A stretch of DNA of 64,000 bases from Bordetella sp. LUAb4 (lineage in GTDB: Bacteria; Pseudomonadota; Gammaproteobacteria; Burkholderiales; Burkholderiaceae_B). The notes under the pieces were generated by a model. It saw only the letters and a list, made by a program, of their open reading frames with translations, was not told where the DNA came from and made no database searches. Both the position numbers and the translations under genes were made by a program. The stretch lies in contig NZ_JAHPZX010000002.1 of the NCBI RefSeq assembly GCF_021325795.1, positions 434,001 through 498,000 of the forward strand. The letters run 5' to 3'. Positions 24,303 through 33,234 of the stretch are shown here, one piece after another. Numbering within the stretch: the stretch's first letter is position 1; the number at the start of each line of letters is the position of its first letter.

Positions 24303-25859
24303 TCACCCGCGCGCATCCGGGTGCGCCAAGGAAATCCCGAGAGCGGCACGGCGGGATAGCCACGGGCTCGGACGGTAGCGCGGATCGCGATACCGCATGT
24401 ACAAGCCATCCAGGATACGCATGACCACGGTGGCGCCCAAGTGATCGCCCAGTTCGAACGGCCCTTTGGGATAGCCAAGCCCCAGCCGTACCGCCTGGTC
24501 AATGTCGGCGGGTGACGCAATGCCCTGCTGGGCCATATCGCAGGCAACGTTGACGATGGCCGCGCACACACGTTGCGCAATGAAGCCCGGGCTGTCGTTG
24601 ATAACGGCGACGTTCGTCCCATCCGCCGACAGCAATCGGCGCGCGAGATCTCGCGCCGCGTTATCCGTTAGCGGCGTCAGCATCAGCGTGCGCCGGCCCT
24701 TCAGAAACAAGGGATCCAAGGCCACCGTCCAACGTGCGTCCACCTTTGCCTGCACACTGGCTTGCGTCGCGTCATCGCCTATCGGCAGCAGAATGCAGAG
24801 GGCATCCGCTGCGCAGGCTTGCCCGGCAGACCGTAGGGCCGCCGGAGAATCGTTGACGATAGCCGCCCCCGCGCGCTCCAGCAACGCCAATACCGCTACG
24901 CGCTTACCCGGGATCTCGCACGGCCCTACCCACACCGGCATATCCGCAGCATCCGGCATGACGCTCTCCGGCGGATCGATACGCAGTCCTTCCGCGTCGT
25001 AGGCGTAGAAACCGCTACCGCTCTTGCGTCCTAATAACCCGCCCGCCAGCCGCAGGCGCGTGATTGGCGACGGGCGGAAGCGCGGCTCTTCGTAGAACTG
25101 ATGGTAGATGGATTCGCCCGCCGGATGCGAGATATCCAAACCGGTCAGATCGAACAGCTCGAACGGTCCCATCTTGAATCCGCAGGCTTCGCGCAGCACG
25201 CGGTCTATCGTGGCGAAGTCGGCGATCTGTTCACTGGCGATGCGCAAGGACTCCGGCCCGTAGGCCCGCCCGGCGTGATTCACAATAAAGCCCGGGGTGT
25301 CGCGAGCGCGCACTGGGTGATGGCCCAGCTTGCGCGTCAGGGCTTCCAGCGCATCGACCACAGCGGGCGCGGTACGCGCGCCGCCAATCACTTCGGCGAT
25401 CTTCATCCGGGGCACGGGGCTGAAGAAGTGCAGGCCGCCAAAACGCTCCGGATGCCGGCAGCGGGCGCCGACTTCCGTCACCAGCAATGAGGACGTGTTG
25501 GTCGCCAGCACCGCCGTTGTCGCAACGATGTCCTCGATCTGTTCAAACAAGGACCGCTTCGCGGCCAGGGACTCCACGATCGCCTCGATGACAACCTGGC
25601 ACGGAGCCAGGTCCTGCAGTCGCCCGGCGAGCGTCAAGCGGGACATGTGCCGCTCCACGCTGTCCGCCGAGTGGCCTTCTTTGTGCGCCTGCCGACGCAA
25701 GCCTTTGTCGATTTCCGCGTGCGCCAACGCCAGCGCTTCTTCCCGCTGGTCGAACAGGACTACCGGAAGGCCGGCCGCCAGCGCGATCTGCGCGATACCG
25801 CGGCCCATCAAGCCGCCGCCGACGATACCCAAGGTCATCGTGGAAAAATTCAACATCAT
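24303..25859 (-). CDS. 3-Hydroxyacyl-CoA dehydrogenase with duplicated C-terminal domain (PaaH-like)
   Basis: NAD-dependent 3-hydroxyacyl-CoA dehydrogenase, 518 residues from ATG 25859 (MMLNFSTMTLG); a TTG start six codons earlier touches the Bug stop and is less likely. Dinucleotide motif GIVGGGLMGRGIA lies near the N-terminus, catalytic block LHFFSPVPRMKIAEVIGG (active His) near 145, and NTSSLLVTE before it. Two C-terminal 3HCDH domains are present (TPGFIVNHAGRAYGPES and SPGFIAQRVCAAIVNVA), as in PaaH of phenylacetate breakdown. Last gene of the seven-gene operon that begins at 31252; probably oxidises the 3-hydroxyacyl-CoA that the CoA-transferase and thiolase-like proteins then process. 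Confidence 0.92.
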   Translation of the reverse strand: MMLNFSTMTLGIVGGGLMGRGIAQIALAAGLPVVLFDQREEALALAHAEIDKGLRRQAHKEGHSADSVERHMSRLTLAGRLQDLAPCQVVIEAIVESLAAKRSLFEQIEDIVATTAVLATNTSSLLVTEVGARCRHPERFGGLHFFSPVPRMKIAEVIGGARTAPAVVDALEALTRKLGHHPVRARDTPGFIVNHAGRAYGPESLRIASEQIADFATIDRVLREACGFKMGPFELFDLTGLDISHPAGESIYHQFYEEPRFRPSPITRLRLAGGLLGRKSGSGFYAYDAEGLRIDPPESVMPDAADMPVWVGPCEIPGKRVAVLALLERAGAAIVNDSPAALRSAGQACAADALCILLPIGDDATQASVQAKVDARWTVALDPLFLKGRRTLMLTPLTDNAARDLARRLLSADGTNVAVINDSPGFIAQRVCAAIVNVACDMAQQGIASPADIDQAVRLGLGYPKGPFELGDHLGATVVMRILDGLYMRYRDPRYRPSPWLSRRAALGISLAHPDARG

Positions 25860-25877
25860 CTGGTCCCGAGCGCGCAA

Positions 25878-26849
25878 TCAATCCAACTTGATATTGGCCT
25901 TGCGGATGACGTCGCTCCAGCGGGCCTGCTCTTGCGCGACATAGGCGCCGAATTCCTCTGGCGAGGACGGCTCGATGACATAGCCCAAAGGCTCGACGAT
26001 TTCCTTGAACTTGGGATCGGCCACCGCCTTGCGCATGGCGTCATTGAGCTTGGCGACCACTTCCTTCGGCATGCCGGCCGGGCCGATCAAACCGTACCAG
26101 CCAGACACCTCGAAATTGGGCACGCCGGACTCCGCAATCGTCGGAATCTCGGGCGCGATGGACAAGCGCTCCTTGCTGGCGAACCCGAGGAGACGCGCAC
26201 GGCCGGTCGTCACCATATTCATCGAGTATGGGCCATCGAAGAGGCCATCCACCTGCGCGCCCATCAACGCCGATTGCGCCGGGCCGCCGCCCTTGAAGGG
26301 CACATGCAGCACGCGAATGCCGGCCATGGACGAGAGCAGTTCGATGGCCAGATGGCTGGTATTGCCGTTGCCGGACGACGCCATGCTCACCTCCCCCGGC
26401 TTCTTCTTGGCGTAGTCGATGAATTCCTGCACGGTCTTGACCGGGAACTTGCTGTTCACATAGAGCGCCAGGGGCAGGCTGGCCACCTTGCCGATAGGCG
26501 TGAAGTCCTTGGCGGTATCGTACGGCAGCTTGTACAGGCTGGGATTGATGGCGTGCGCCGCCAGAACCAGGCCCACCGTATAACCGTCCGGATTGGCGCG
26601 CGCCACCGTTTGGGTGCCGATAATCGCGCCTGCCCCCGCCTTGTACTCCACGACGACGGACTGCTCCAGGTACTTGCTTAGCAACACCGACAGCGGTCGC
26701 GCCACGGCATCGGCCGAGCCGCCAGGGGGGTAGCCGATCACCATCTGAACGGGGCGATCAGGGTAGGCGGCGAGCGTTGGGGCAGCGGCAAGGACCGAGG
26801 CGAATGCCAGGCTGGCGCAAAGCGCCTTGATGGAAAAACCGATTTTCAT
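25878..26849 (-). CDS. Bug/TctC-type receptor in the CoA-transferase operon
   Basis: Periplasmic receptor of 323 residues. ATG 26849 is preceded by GGAGACAAC. Signal peptide MKIGFSIKALCASLAFASVL continues to APTLA-A, followed by VQMVIGYPPGGSADAVARPL, EYKAGAGAIIGTQTVA, NPDGYTVGLV and NPSLYKLPYDTAKDFTPIG. An in-frame extension to 27077 overlaps the upstream gene and is not family-like. It sits between CoA transferase subunit B and the 3-hydroxyacyl-CoA dehydrogenase, so receptor and catabolic enzymes are co-transcribed. No membrane subunits are nearby. Confidence 0.93.
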   Translation of the reverse strand: MKIGFSIKALCASLAFASVLAAAPTLAAYPDRPVQMVIGYPPGGSADAVARPLSVLLSKYLEQSVVVEYKAGAGAIIGTQTVARANPDGYTVGLVLAAHAINPSLYKLPYDTAKDFTPIGKVASLPLALYVNSKFPVKTVQEFIDYAKKKPGEVSMASSGNGNTSHLAIELLSSMAGIRVLHVPFKGGGPAQSALMGAQVDGLFDGPYSMNMVTTGRARLLGFASKERLSIAPEIPTIAESGVPNFEVSGWYGLIGPAGMPKEVVAKLNDAMRKAVADPKFKEIVEPLGYVIEPSSPEEFGAYVAQEQARWSDVIRKANIKLD

Positions 26850-26887
26850 GTTGTCTCCGGATTGATTTGTTTTGGAAGAGATGAGGT

Positions 26888-27574
26888 TCAGCGTTCGAGC
26901 GTCCGAACGGTGTCCGCGTAGCGCAAGGGCGCGTCGGTGACGCGCTCCAGCGCAGCGCGGGAAAGTCCCGCGACCATGGCCTTGACCAGAAAGCCCTCGC
27001 CGGGCTCCACGTCGAGGATGGCAAGATCGGTATAGACGCTGGTGACGACGCCGAGCCCGGTCAGCGGCAGCGTGCACTGCTGGACCAGCTTGGGCACGCC
27101 GTCTCTATCCGTGTGCTGCATCGCGACGATGACACGGCGTGCGCCGACCACCAGATCCATGGCGCCGCCTATACCGGGTACGTCGTCCTCCTGCCCCACG
27201 GACCAGCTCGCCAGGTCGCCGTTGACCGCCACCTGGAAGGCGCCCAATACCGTCAGGTCCAGATGGCCGCCGCGCATCATGGCAAAAGACATGGCTTGAT
27301 CGCATAGCGAAGCGCCGGGAATCAGCTGTACATATTCCTTGCTGGCGTTGATCAGGTCGATGTCACCCGCAACCCCGTCCGGCACGCCGCGCAGGCCCAG
27401 GATGCCGTTCTCGCTATGCAGGACGATTTCCTTGGTTTCATCGAGGTAGCGCGCCACCATGGTCGGGATGCCGATCCCCAGGTTTACATAGCTGCCCGCC
27501 GGGATGTCCGCGGCCACCAGTTGCGCAATGCGCGTCCTGGATAATTTGGGTGTCTGCGCTTCAAGCGTCTGCAT
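26888..27574 (-). CDS. 3-oxoacid CoA-transferase subunit B
   Basis: Beta subunit of a family I CoA transferase (succinyl-CoA:3-oxoacid or 3-oxoadipate type), 228 residues. The catalytic Glu is in LHSENGILGLRG, preceded by YVNLGIGIPTMVARYL; GGHLDLTVLGAFQVAVNGDLA and MDLVVGARRVIVAMQH are family blocks. The reading frame overlaps the end of the subunit A gene by 14 bp, giving translational coupling of the two chains. It likely activates a 3-oxo acid with succinyl-CoA as donor before thiolysis. Confidence 0.93.
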   Translation of the reverse strand: MQTLEAQTPKLSRTRIAQLVAADIPAGSYVNLGIGIPTMVARYLDETKEIVLHSENGILGLRGVPDGVAGDIDLINASKEYVQLIPGASLCDQAMSFAMMRGGHLDLTVLGAFQVAVNGDLASWSVGQEDDVPGIGGAMDLVVGARRVIVAMQHTDRDGVPKLVQQCTLPLTGLGVVTSVYTDLAILDVEPGEGFLVKAMVAGLSRAALERVTDAPLRYADTVRTLER

Positions 27575-28241
27575 GTGCCGCTCCCTTGTGAACTACCGTC
27601 TTGATGAAAATGCCGGGCGTGGTAACCGCCTCGGCCGGGATGGCACCCAAGGGAAGCACGTCGTCCACCTGCGCGATACTGTGCCGCGCGGCCATGGCCA
27701 TGATGGGACCAAAGCTGCGGCCCGCCATGCGGTAGGTGAGATTGCCCCAGCGGTCGCCGTGACAGGCCTTGATCAGCGCGAAGTCGGCGCGCAAGGGTTG
27801 TTCGAGCACGTAGCCCACGCCGTCGATGACACGTTGCTCCTTGTCCGCCGCCACCGGCGTGCCGTAGGACGTAGGCGTGAAGAACGGTCCCAGGCCGGCC
27901 CCGGCCGCACGCATGCGCTCCACCAGCGTTCCTTGCGGCACGACTTCCAGTTCGACCTTGCCGGCACGGTAGAGCGAGGTGAACACATCCGCGCCGGACG
28001 ATTTGGGATACGAGCAGATCACCTTGCGGACCAGGCCCGCCGCCAGCAGCGCGGCCAGGCCATAGTCGCCGGTCCCCGCGTTATTGCTGATGAGCGTGAG
28101 GTCGGACGCTCCATGCCGCACCAGGGCGTGCAGCAGCTCGCGGGGCAGGCCCGAATCGCCGAAGCCGCTGACCATCACGGCGGCGCCGTCGGGAATGCGC
28201 GACACCGCATCCTGCATCGTCGTGGCTATCTTGTTGATCAT
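27561..28241 (-). CDS. 3-oxoacid CoA-transferase subunit A
   Basis: Alpha subunit of the same enzyme, 226 residues from ATG 28241 (MINKIATTMQDAVSRI). VMVSGFGDSGLPRELLHALV is the oxyanion-hole region and LTLISNNAGTGDYGLAALL follows, both typical of ScoA/PcaI/CatI. The longer frame to 28487 lies inside the thiolase-like gene and is rejected. Gene order A then B is the normal one. Whether the acceptor is acetoacetate, 3-oxoadipate or another 3-oxo acid is not decided by sequence; the lyase that heads the operon resembles carboxymuconate cycloisomerase, which favours a ketoadipate-like acid. Confidence 0.93.
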   Translation of the reverse strand: MINKIATTMQDAVSRIPDGAAVMVSGFGDSGLPRELLHALVRHGASDLTLISNNAGTGDYGLAALLAAGLVRKVICSYPKSSGADVFTSLYRAGKVELEVVPQGTLVERMRAAGAGLGPFFTPTSYGTPVAADKEQRVIDGVGYVLEQPLRADFALIKACHGDRWGNLTYRMAGRSFGPIMAMAARHSIAQVDDVLPLGAIPAEAVTTPGIFIKTVVHKGAAHADA

Positions 28242-28275
28242 GATTATGTTGGACGAAAAAGTTGAGATGACGCCA

Positions 28276-29448
28276 TCAAAGCGTGGCGGCGGAGCCCAGC
28301 AGCGCGGTCGATTGGCTGGATAGCGTCGCGCCATTGCCGTGCACCAGCACCACATCGGCGCTTTGCTGGCGCGCGCCGGCGGTACCTCGCAGTTGCGCCA
28401 CCGCCTCCAGGACCAGGAACACGCCATACATGCCTGGATGTCCGAAGGACAAACCCCCGCCATTGGTGTTGACGGCCAGGCCGCCACCCGGTGCGATATG
28501 GCCGCCGGTGACGAAGCGGCCTCCTTCCCCCTTGGGGCAGAAACCGAGGTCTTCCAGAAACAGAATGACGTTGATGGTGAAGGCGTCGTACAGGCACAGC
28601 AGGTCGACGTCCTTCGGCCCCAGGCCGGCGGCCGCGTAGGCGCGGGCCCCGGATCGGGAGGCAGCGGTCACGGTCAAGTCCGGCATCGAGGAGATCTGCC
28701 GATGCCACGTCTCGGTGGCGCAGCTCAAGACATAGGCCGGCTTGTGGCGCAAGTCGCGGGCGAGATCCGCACGGGTCAAGACGAAGGCGCCGGCACCATC
28801 GGTCAACAGGCAGCAGTCGCGCACGCTCAGCGGATCGCTGACCATTCTGGCGTTCAACACCTCTTCGATGGTCAGCGGATCCTGCATATAGGCATCCGGA
28901 TTGAGCCTGGCCCAGGCCCGCGCCGCGACGGCAACCTCGGCTAGCTGCGCGCGCGTGGTGCCGTATTGGTGCATGTGACGGGAGGCCGCAAGCGCATAAG
29001 ACGTGATCGGTTGCAGCGGCTGGTACGGCGCCTCGAAGGGCAAGGGGTCGAGCACCGCCCGCATTTTTCCGACGGCGGCCCGATCCAGTGTAGAAGTACG
29101 CTGCGTGCTGCCATAGCAGACCAGGACCGCCTTGCATTGCCCCGTCAGCAAGGCATGTATCGACGGCCCAAGATGGGCGACGAAGCTGGAGCCGCCCAGC
29201 ATGGTGCTGTCGATGAAGGTCGGCCGCAAGCCCAGGTATTCCGCCACCGGCATCGCCCACATCGTGGCCGACGCGCTGCAGGTGCACAGGCCGTCTATGT
29301 CGGCCATGCGCAGACCCGCGTCCAGGACGGCTCGTTGCGCGGCCTGGGCCAGGATTTCCATATCGGTGTAACCCGCGGCTTCGCCCAGGCCCGCATGCCC
29401 GATGCCGACGATGGCGGTGCCGCCGCGTTGCTGTTCGATCGACATCAT
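28276..29448 (-). CDS. Thiolase-like (SCP-x/lipid-transfer type) protein
   Basis: Thiolase-superfamily protein of the SCP-x type, 390 residues. It starts GGTAIVGIGHAGLGEAAGYT and has DGLCTCSASATMWAMPVAEYL in the N-terminal half and GGHIAPGGGLAVNTNGGGLS plus GHPGMYGVFLVLEAV near the end. The C-terminal GGxxxxGHP region is present, but the usual N-terminal active Cys context of degradative thiolases is not obvious. Such proteins often work as a pair with a DUF35/OB-fold zinc-ribbon protein, and that gene lies immediately upstream with a 4-bp overlap. Probable role: thiolytic or retro-aldol cleavage of a CoA ester. Exact chemistry unknown. Confidence 0.85.
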   Translation of the reverse strand: MMSIEQQRGGTAIVGIGHAGLGEAAGYTDMEILAQAAQRAVLDAGLRMADIDGLCTCSASATMWAMPVAEYLGLRPTFIDSTMLGGSSFVAHLGPSIHALLTGQCKAVLVCYGSTQRTSTLDRAAVGKMRAVLDPLPFEAPYQPLQPITSYALAASRHMHQYGTTRAQLAEVAVAARAWARLNPDAYMQDPLTIEEVLNARMVSDPLSVRDCCLLTDGAGAFVLTRADLARDLRHKPAYVLSCATETWHRQISSMPDLTVTAASRSGARAYAAAGLGPKDVDLLCLYDAFTINVILFLEDLGFCPKGEGGRFVTGGHIAPGGGLAVNTNGGGLSFGHPGMYGVFLVLEAVAQLRGTAGARQQSADVVLVHGNGATLSSQSTALLGSAATL

Positions 29449-29867
29449 GCCCCTCCCGTCGTATCCGCGCGCTTGAAAAGCACGATGGGCGCGCCCGCCT
29501 CTTCGCCCACGTAGGCTTGCACGCGGTCTCCTATCCGGACCTGGCCGGGCGCGGCATCGGCCACGCGCGACATCATGCGGAAGCCTTCGACCATGTCGAT
29601 AAGGCTGACGTCGTAGGGGCCGCCGGCTTTGTCGGAACGTCGTACCGTGGTCGTGGCATAGATGGTGCCCAGGCCGGCCGGCGTGACCCAGTCGAATTGG
29701 TCATGGCTGCATGTGGGGCAGATCTGGCGGGGGTAGAACACCGTGGTGGCGCACGCCGTGCACCTTGGCACGCGCCAATCGCGCTGGGAGAGATACTCGA
29801 AGTACTGGCGTTCAACACCCACTGCGGTCTGTTCGGCTCGCTCTGCCTGGTCGTTTGCTGGCGTCAT
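29445..29867 (-). CDS. DUF35 (OB-fold, zinc ribbon) partner of the thiolase-like protein
   Basis: Acyl-CoA-associated small protein of 140 residues. The zinc ribbon is CTACATTVFYPRQICPTCS with two CxxC pairs near residues 36-54; the OB fold follows with GLGTIYATTTVRRSDKAG and GFRMMSRVADAAPGQVRIGD. DUF35 proteins bind to SCP-x-type thiolases and complete their active site. Overlaps by an ATGA junction both the upstream lyase gene and the downstream thiolase-like gene, so the three are tightly coupled. Confidence 0.9.
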   Translation of the reverse strand: MTPANDQAERAEQTAVGVERQYFEYLSQRDWRVPRCTACATTVFYPRQICPTCSHDQFDWVTPAGLGTIYATTTVRRSDKAGGPYDVSLIDMVEGFRMMSRVADAAPGQVRIGDRVQAYVGEEAGAPIVLFKRADTTGGA

Positions 29868-31252
29868 GCCCGGTCTCCTCGTGTTGCGTCCAGGCTCAGC
29901 GAAGCATCATGGGCGCGCTGCGCGAAGGCCCGCGCTTGTCCCAGATAATTGGCCGGGTCCGTCATCGCCGCGATGGCGTCCGCGTCGAACTGTGCCGTCA
30001 CCTGTGGGAAGCGCGCCAGGGCGGCCGCCAGGCCGATCGATTCGTCGCAGGCCAGCCGGCAGGCGTCGTAGACCACATCGTGCGCGGGCTGGCGTCCCAT
30101 CGCCGGCGCCAACGCCATCATCACCGCCTCGGCGACGATCAGGCCGTTGGTCAACCGCAGGTTGTCGCGCATGCGATCGACATCGACGATCAGCCCATTC
30201 AGCGCGAATTTGGCCTGATGCAAGGCGCCAGCGGTCAGGATGAAACTCTCTGGGATGGCGATCCATTCGGCGTGCCAGGGGCCGGTGGCTCGCTCGAAGT
30301 CCTGCACCATGCCATCGACCATGAGTCCGGCATGTTGGCGCACCGCCTTCGCGGCGGCCAGCATCAGCTCGCTGGAGATAGGATTGCGTTTCTGCGGCAT
30401 GGTGCTGCTGGCGCCGCGGCCTTTGACGAAAGGCTCATAGACTTCGCCGAATTCGGTGGACGCCATCATCATGATGTCGAGCGCGACCTTACCCAGCGAT
30501 CCGGTGATCAACGCCAGCAGGTTCACGGCTTCCGCGAAGCCATCGCGCGCCACGTGCCACGGGGTAGGCGCCACATGCAGGCCCAACTCGCGCGCCAAGC
30601 CGTCCTGCACGGCAAGACCGCCCTCCCCCATGGACGCGAGGGTGCCCGCCGCGCCGCCCAGTTGCACCAGCTCGACGCGTTCGCGCAACTGCGCCAGCCG
30701 CACTTGATGGCGATCGAACATCGTCAGCCACACGGCGGCCTTGTAGCCGAAGGTCACGGGCAGCGCGTGCTGCAGGTGAGTGCGTCCCGCCATGGCCGTG
30801 TCGCGATGGGTCTCGACCAGACGGCGCAGCGCGCCGCGCACTTGCACCAAGTCGGCCTCGACAAGATCCAGGCCAGCGCGCACCTGCAATACACTAGCCG
30901 TGTCCATGATGTCTTGCGTAGTCGCCCCCCAATGCACATACCGGCCAGCGTCCCCGCACAGGCTGGAGAGTTGATGCACCAAGGGCAGAATGGGATATCC
31001 CACAATGTCGGTCTCCTCGCGCATCTTGTCGAAATCGATGCGCGAGAGCTGCGCTTCGGCGGCGATGGTCTGCGCCGCCGCGGAGGGAATCATTCCGCAT
31101 GCGGCCTGCGCGCGGGCAAGTGCGACTTCCACTTCGATGTAGCGCTGCACCGTTGACACATCCGCGAAAACGGCGCGCATCGCGGGAGTGCCAAAGGCAT
31201 CACGGAACAACAGGGAATCAATCGCGGTACTGCTGGAGGTGGGAATAGGCAT
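29864..31252 (-). CDS. Fumarase/aspartase superfamily lyase (carboxymuconate cycloisomerase-like)
   Basis: Class II fumarase/adenylosuccinate-lyase superfamily enzyme, 462 residues. The signature SSTMPQKRNPIS lies at about 270-281 and carries the catalytic Ser loop; GRTHLQHALPVTFGYKAAVW and GATTQDIMDTASVLQVR contain the substrate-binding His and Thr. Overall it resembles PcaB (3-carboxy-cis,cis-muconate cycloisomerase) more than PurB. ATG 31252 (MPIPTSSS) is preferred over a TTG two codons earlier. First gene of the operon and divergent from the GntR/UTRA regulator. Together with CoA transferase and thiolase-like genes it points to a ketoadipate-like ring-fission or dicarboxylate pathway. Confidence 0.88.
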   Translation of the reverse strand: MPIPTSSSTAIDSLLFRDAFGTPAMRAVFADVSTVQRYIEVEVALARAQAACGMIPSAAAQTIAAEAQLSRIDFDKMREETDIVGYPILPLVHQLSSLCGDAGRYVHWGATTQDIMDTASVLQVRAGLDLVEADLVQVRGALRRLVETHRDTAMAGRTHLQHALPVTFGYKAAVWLTMFDRHQVRLAQLRERVELVQLGGAAGTLASMGEGGLAVQDGLARELGLHVAPTPWHVARDGFAEAVNLLALITGSLGKVALDIMMMASTEFGEVYEPFVKGRGASSTMPQKRNPISSELMLAAAKAVRQHAGLMVDGMVQDFERATGPWHAEWIAIPESFILTAGALHQAKFALNGLIVDVDRMRDNLRLTNGLIVAEAVMMALAPAMGRQPAHDVVYDACRLACDESIGLAAALARFPQVTAQFDADAIAAMTDPANYLGQARAFAQRAHDASLSLDATRGDRA

Positions 31253-31285
31253 AGTCAAGTAAACTTCTAAAAACGGACTTATTCA

Positions 31286-31299
31286 TATGTTCGGACATA
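31286..31299. promoter_or_regulatory. Palindromic operator between the lyase operon and GntR
   Basis: TATGTTCGGACATA, arms TATGT and ACATA around TCGG, in the gap between divergent start codons. The GT-n4-AC core agrees with sites of HutC-type GntR repressors. It lies 34 bp before the lyase ATG and 72 bp before the regulator ATG, a position fit for repression of the operon. Confidence 0.6.
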
Positions 31300-31371
31300 G
31301 TCTATCAAGCCTTTTTCCCGTGGGTAACCTAGGGTTATCCCCTGCACGACGCTAATTGAGAGGAAATGAGA

Positions 31372-32103
31372 ATGCCCAAAGTCACGTATCCCATGGTGGT
31401 AAGGGAACTGACCGCTGCGATCGCGGAGGGCCAATATCCAGTCGGGGCGCTTCTCCCCACCGAACTCGAATTGAGCGCGCACTACGGCACCAGCCGCCAC
31501 ACCATCCGCGCCGCGATGCAGGAACTGCAGCATTTGGGATTGGTATCGCGGACCAAGAGCGTCGGTACGCGAGTCGAAGCGCGCGAACGCAAGCAGGGTT
31601 TCCAGCAGACCCTGGCGTCGCTGGATGGCTTGACTCAGTTCGGCAAGACGCACGTGCGCCAGGTGCAGCAGGTGGAAGAGATCGTCGTCGATCTGGCGCT
31701 TGCGCGAACGCTGGGCTGTCCGGGCGGTACGCGTTGGATGCGGGTGTCGAGCCTGCGCTTACCGGCTGCCGATGCGACGCAACCGGTGGGATGGACGGAT
31801 GTCTATTTCGACTCGATCTATGCCGATGTCGTGCCGGTGATCAAGGCGGCGCCGCAGACCTTGGTCAGCGAGATCATCGAAGAGCGTTACGGCTGCCGCA
31901 TCGCAAAGGTGCGGCAGACGGTTGATGCGGTGAGCGTGCCCGGGCATCTGGCGGAGCCGCTGAATGTGGCGGCGGGGTCGCCTGCGTTGCAGATCGTGCG
32001 TACTTATCTGGACGCCACCAGCCGGCCGTTCGAGATCAGCGTGACGGTACACCCGGCGGGGCGGTTTTCGCTTTCCATGATGTTGACCCGAAATGTGGAA
32101 TGA
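31372..32103 (+). CDS. GntR family regulator of the HutC (UTRA) type
   Basis: Repressor of 243 residues: N-terminal winged HTH (YPMVVRELTAAIAEGQYPVG, then LPTELELSAHYGTSRHTIRA) and a C-terminal UTRA effector domain ending RPFEISVTVHPAGRFSLSMM. ATG 31372 is favoured because GAGAGGA ends 8 nt upstream; ATG 31366 is only 2 nt from it. Divergent from the seven-gene operon and close to a 14-bp palindrome. The likely ligand is a carboxylate intermediate of that pathway. Confidence 0.92.
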   Translation: MPKVTYPMVVRELTAAIAEGQYPVGALLPTELELSAHYGTSRHTIRAAMQELQHLGLVSRTKSVGTRVEARERKQGFQQTLASLDGLTQFGKTHVRQVQQVEEIVVDLALARTLGCPGGTRWMRVSSLRLPAADATQPVGWTDVYFDSIYADVVPVIKAAPQTLVSEIIEERYGCRIAKVRQTVDAVSVPGHLAEPLNVAAGSPALQIVRTYLDATSRPFEISVTVHPAGRFSLSMMLTRNVE

Positions 32104-32240
32104 GGGTGGTCGCTCCGGCGAGCGAGTGCCGGCGGCGGGATTGCCGCGCATACCTGCTTTGCCTGGGCCTACATAGCTCTTCTCCAGGGCGGCGGCTACG
32201 ATACTCCCCTCATACAAATACAAAAGTCAGAGGAGACATC

Positions 32241-33218
32241 GTGCGGATTGCACATGCGGTGGCAGTCGCCGGGCTGTGCCTGGGCATAGGCTGGGGAATC
32301 GGCGCTCAAGCAGGGGGTTACCCAGACCACCCTCTCAAGCTGGTGGTCCCCTTCCCGGCAGGCGGCGCAACCGACTTGATGGCGCGGGCGCTGGCGCGTG
32401 ACCTGGGCGGGAAACTGGGACAGTCGGTCGTCGTGGAAAACCGCGGAGGCGCGGGCGGCGCGATCGGTGCCGAAACGGTGGCGAATGCGGCACCGGACGG
32501 CTACACCCTGCTTTATTCCACCATGGGCGTGTTGACGATCAATCCATCGCTCTACCCCAAGCTGCGCTATGACCCGCAAAAGAGCTTCGCGCCGATCTCG
32601 CTGACCAACCTGACATCCAACCTGCTGGTCGTCAATAACGACCTGCCGGTCAAGTCCGTGGCGGATCTCGCCGAACTAGCACGGCGCCGCCCCGGCGAGC
32701 TTACCTTCAGTTCATCTGGCAACGGCACGACCAGCCACCTGGCCGGGGAAATGTTCAAATCGACGGCGAAGGTCGATATCCGCCACATTCCCTACAAGGG
32801 CACCTCAGGCGCAATCAACGACTTCCTGGCGGGCCGCATTTCGATGATGTTCGATACCTCGTCAAACTTCGTTGAACTGGTCAAGCAGGGGAAGATCAAG
32901 GCGCTGGGCGTGACCAGTCCCCAGCGACTGCCCGTCTTGCCAGATGTCCCTTCCATATCGGAATCGCCCGGTTTTTCGACGTATGAAGTCACGCTGTGGT
33001 CCGGCGTCCTGGCGCCTGCGGGAACGCCGCGGGCCGTGATCGACCGCCTCAACCAGGATATCGGCGCGGTAATGAGCGCGCCGTCGATGGTCAGCCTCAT
33101 GGCTGACTACGGCATCCGCACGACCCACAGCACGCCGGAAGCTTTCGCCGAACGCATCCGCCTCGATACGCAGAAATGGGCGCAAGTGATCCAGCAGTCT
33201 GGCGCACATGCGGACTGA
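32241..33218 (+). CDS. Bug/TctC-type receptor heading a plus-strand module
   Basis: Periplasmic receptor of 325 residues starting at GTG 32241, preceded by AGGAGACATC; the longer open frame upstream has no family similarity. Signal peptide RIAHAVAVAGLCLGIGWGIG ends near AQA-G; then LKLVVPFPAGGATDLMARAL, ENRGGAGGAIGAETVA and PDGYTLLYSTMG. Following genes (GST-like, carboxymuconolactone-decarboxylase-like, amidohydrolase) are 10-16 bp apart or overlap, so this is the first gene of a four-gene unit. The upstream gap of 137 bp has no clear promoter that I can name. Confidence 0.93.
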   Translation: MRIAHAVAVAGLCLGIGWGIGAQAGGYPDHPLKLVVPFPAGGATDLMARALARDLGGKLGQSVVVENRGGAGGAIGAETVANAAPDGYTLLYSTMGVLTINPSLYPKLRYDPQKSFAPISLTNLTSNLLVVNNDLPVKSVADLAELARRRPGELTFSSSGNGTTSHLAGEMFKSTAKVDIRHIPYKGTSGAINDFLAGRISMMFDTSSNFVELVKQGKIKALGVTSPQRLPVLPDVPSISESPGFSTYEVTLWSGVLAPAGTPRAVIDRLNQDIGAVMSAPSMVSLMADYGIRTTHSTPEAFAERIRLDTQKWAQVIQQSGAHAD

Positions 33219-33234
33219 GGTCCTGGAGATTCAA

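Noticed and set aside
29711-31156. 481-codon plus-strand frame opposite the lyase gene
   Set aside because: Shadow of the fumarase-family lyase; His/Gln/Arg-rich and without motifs.
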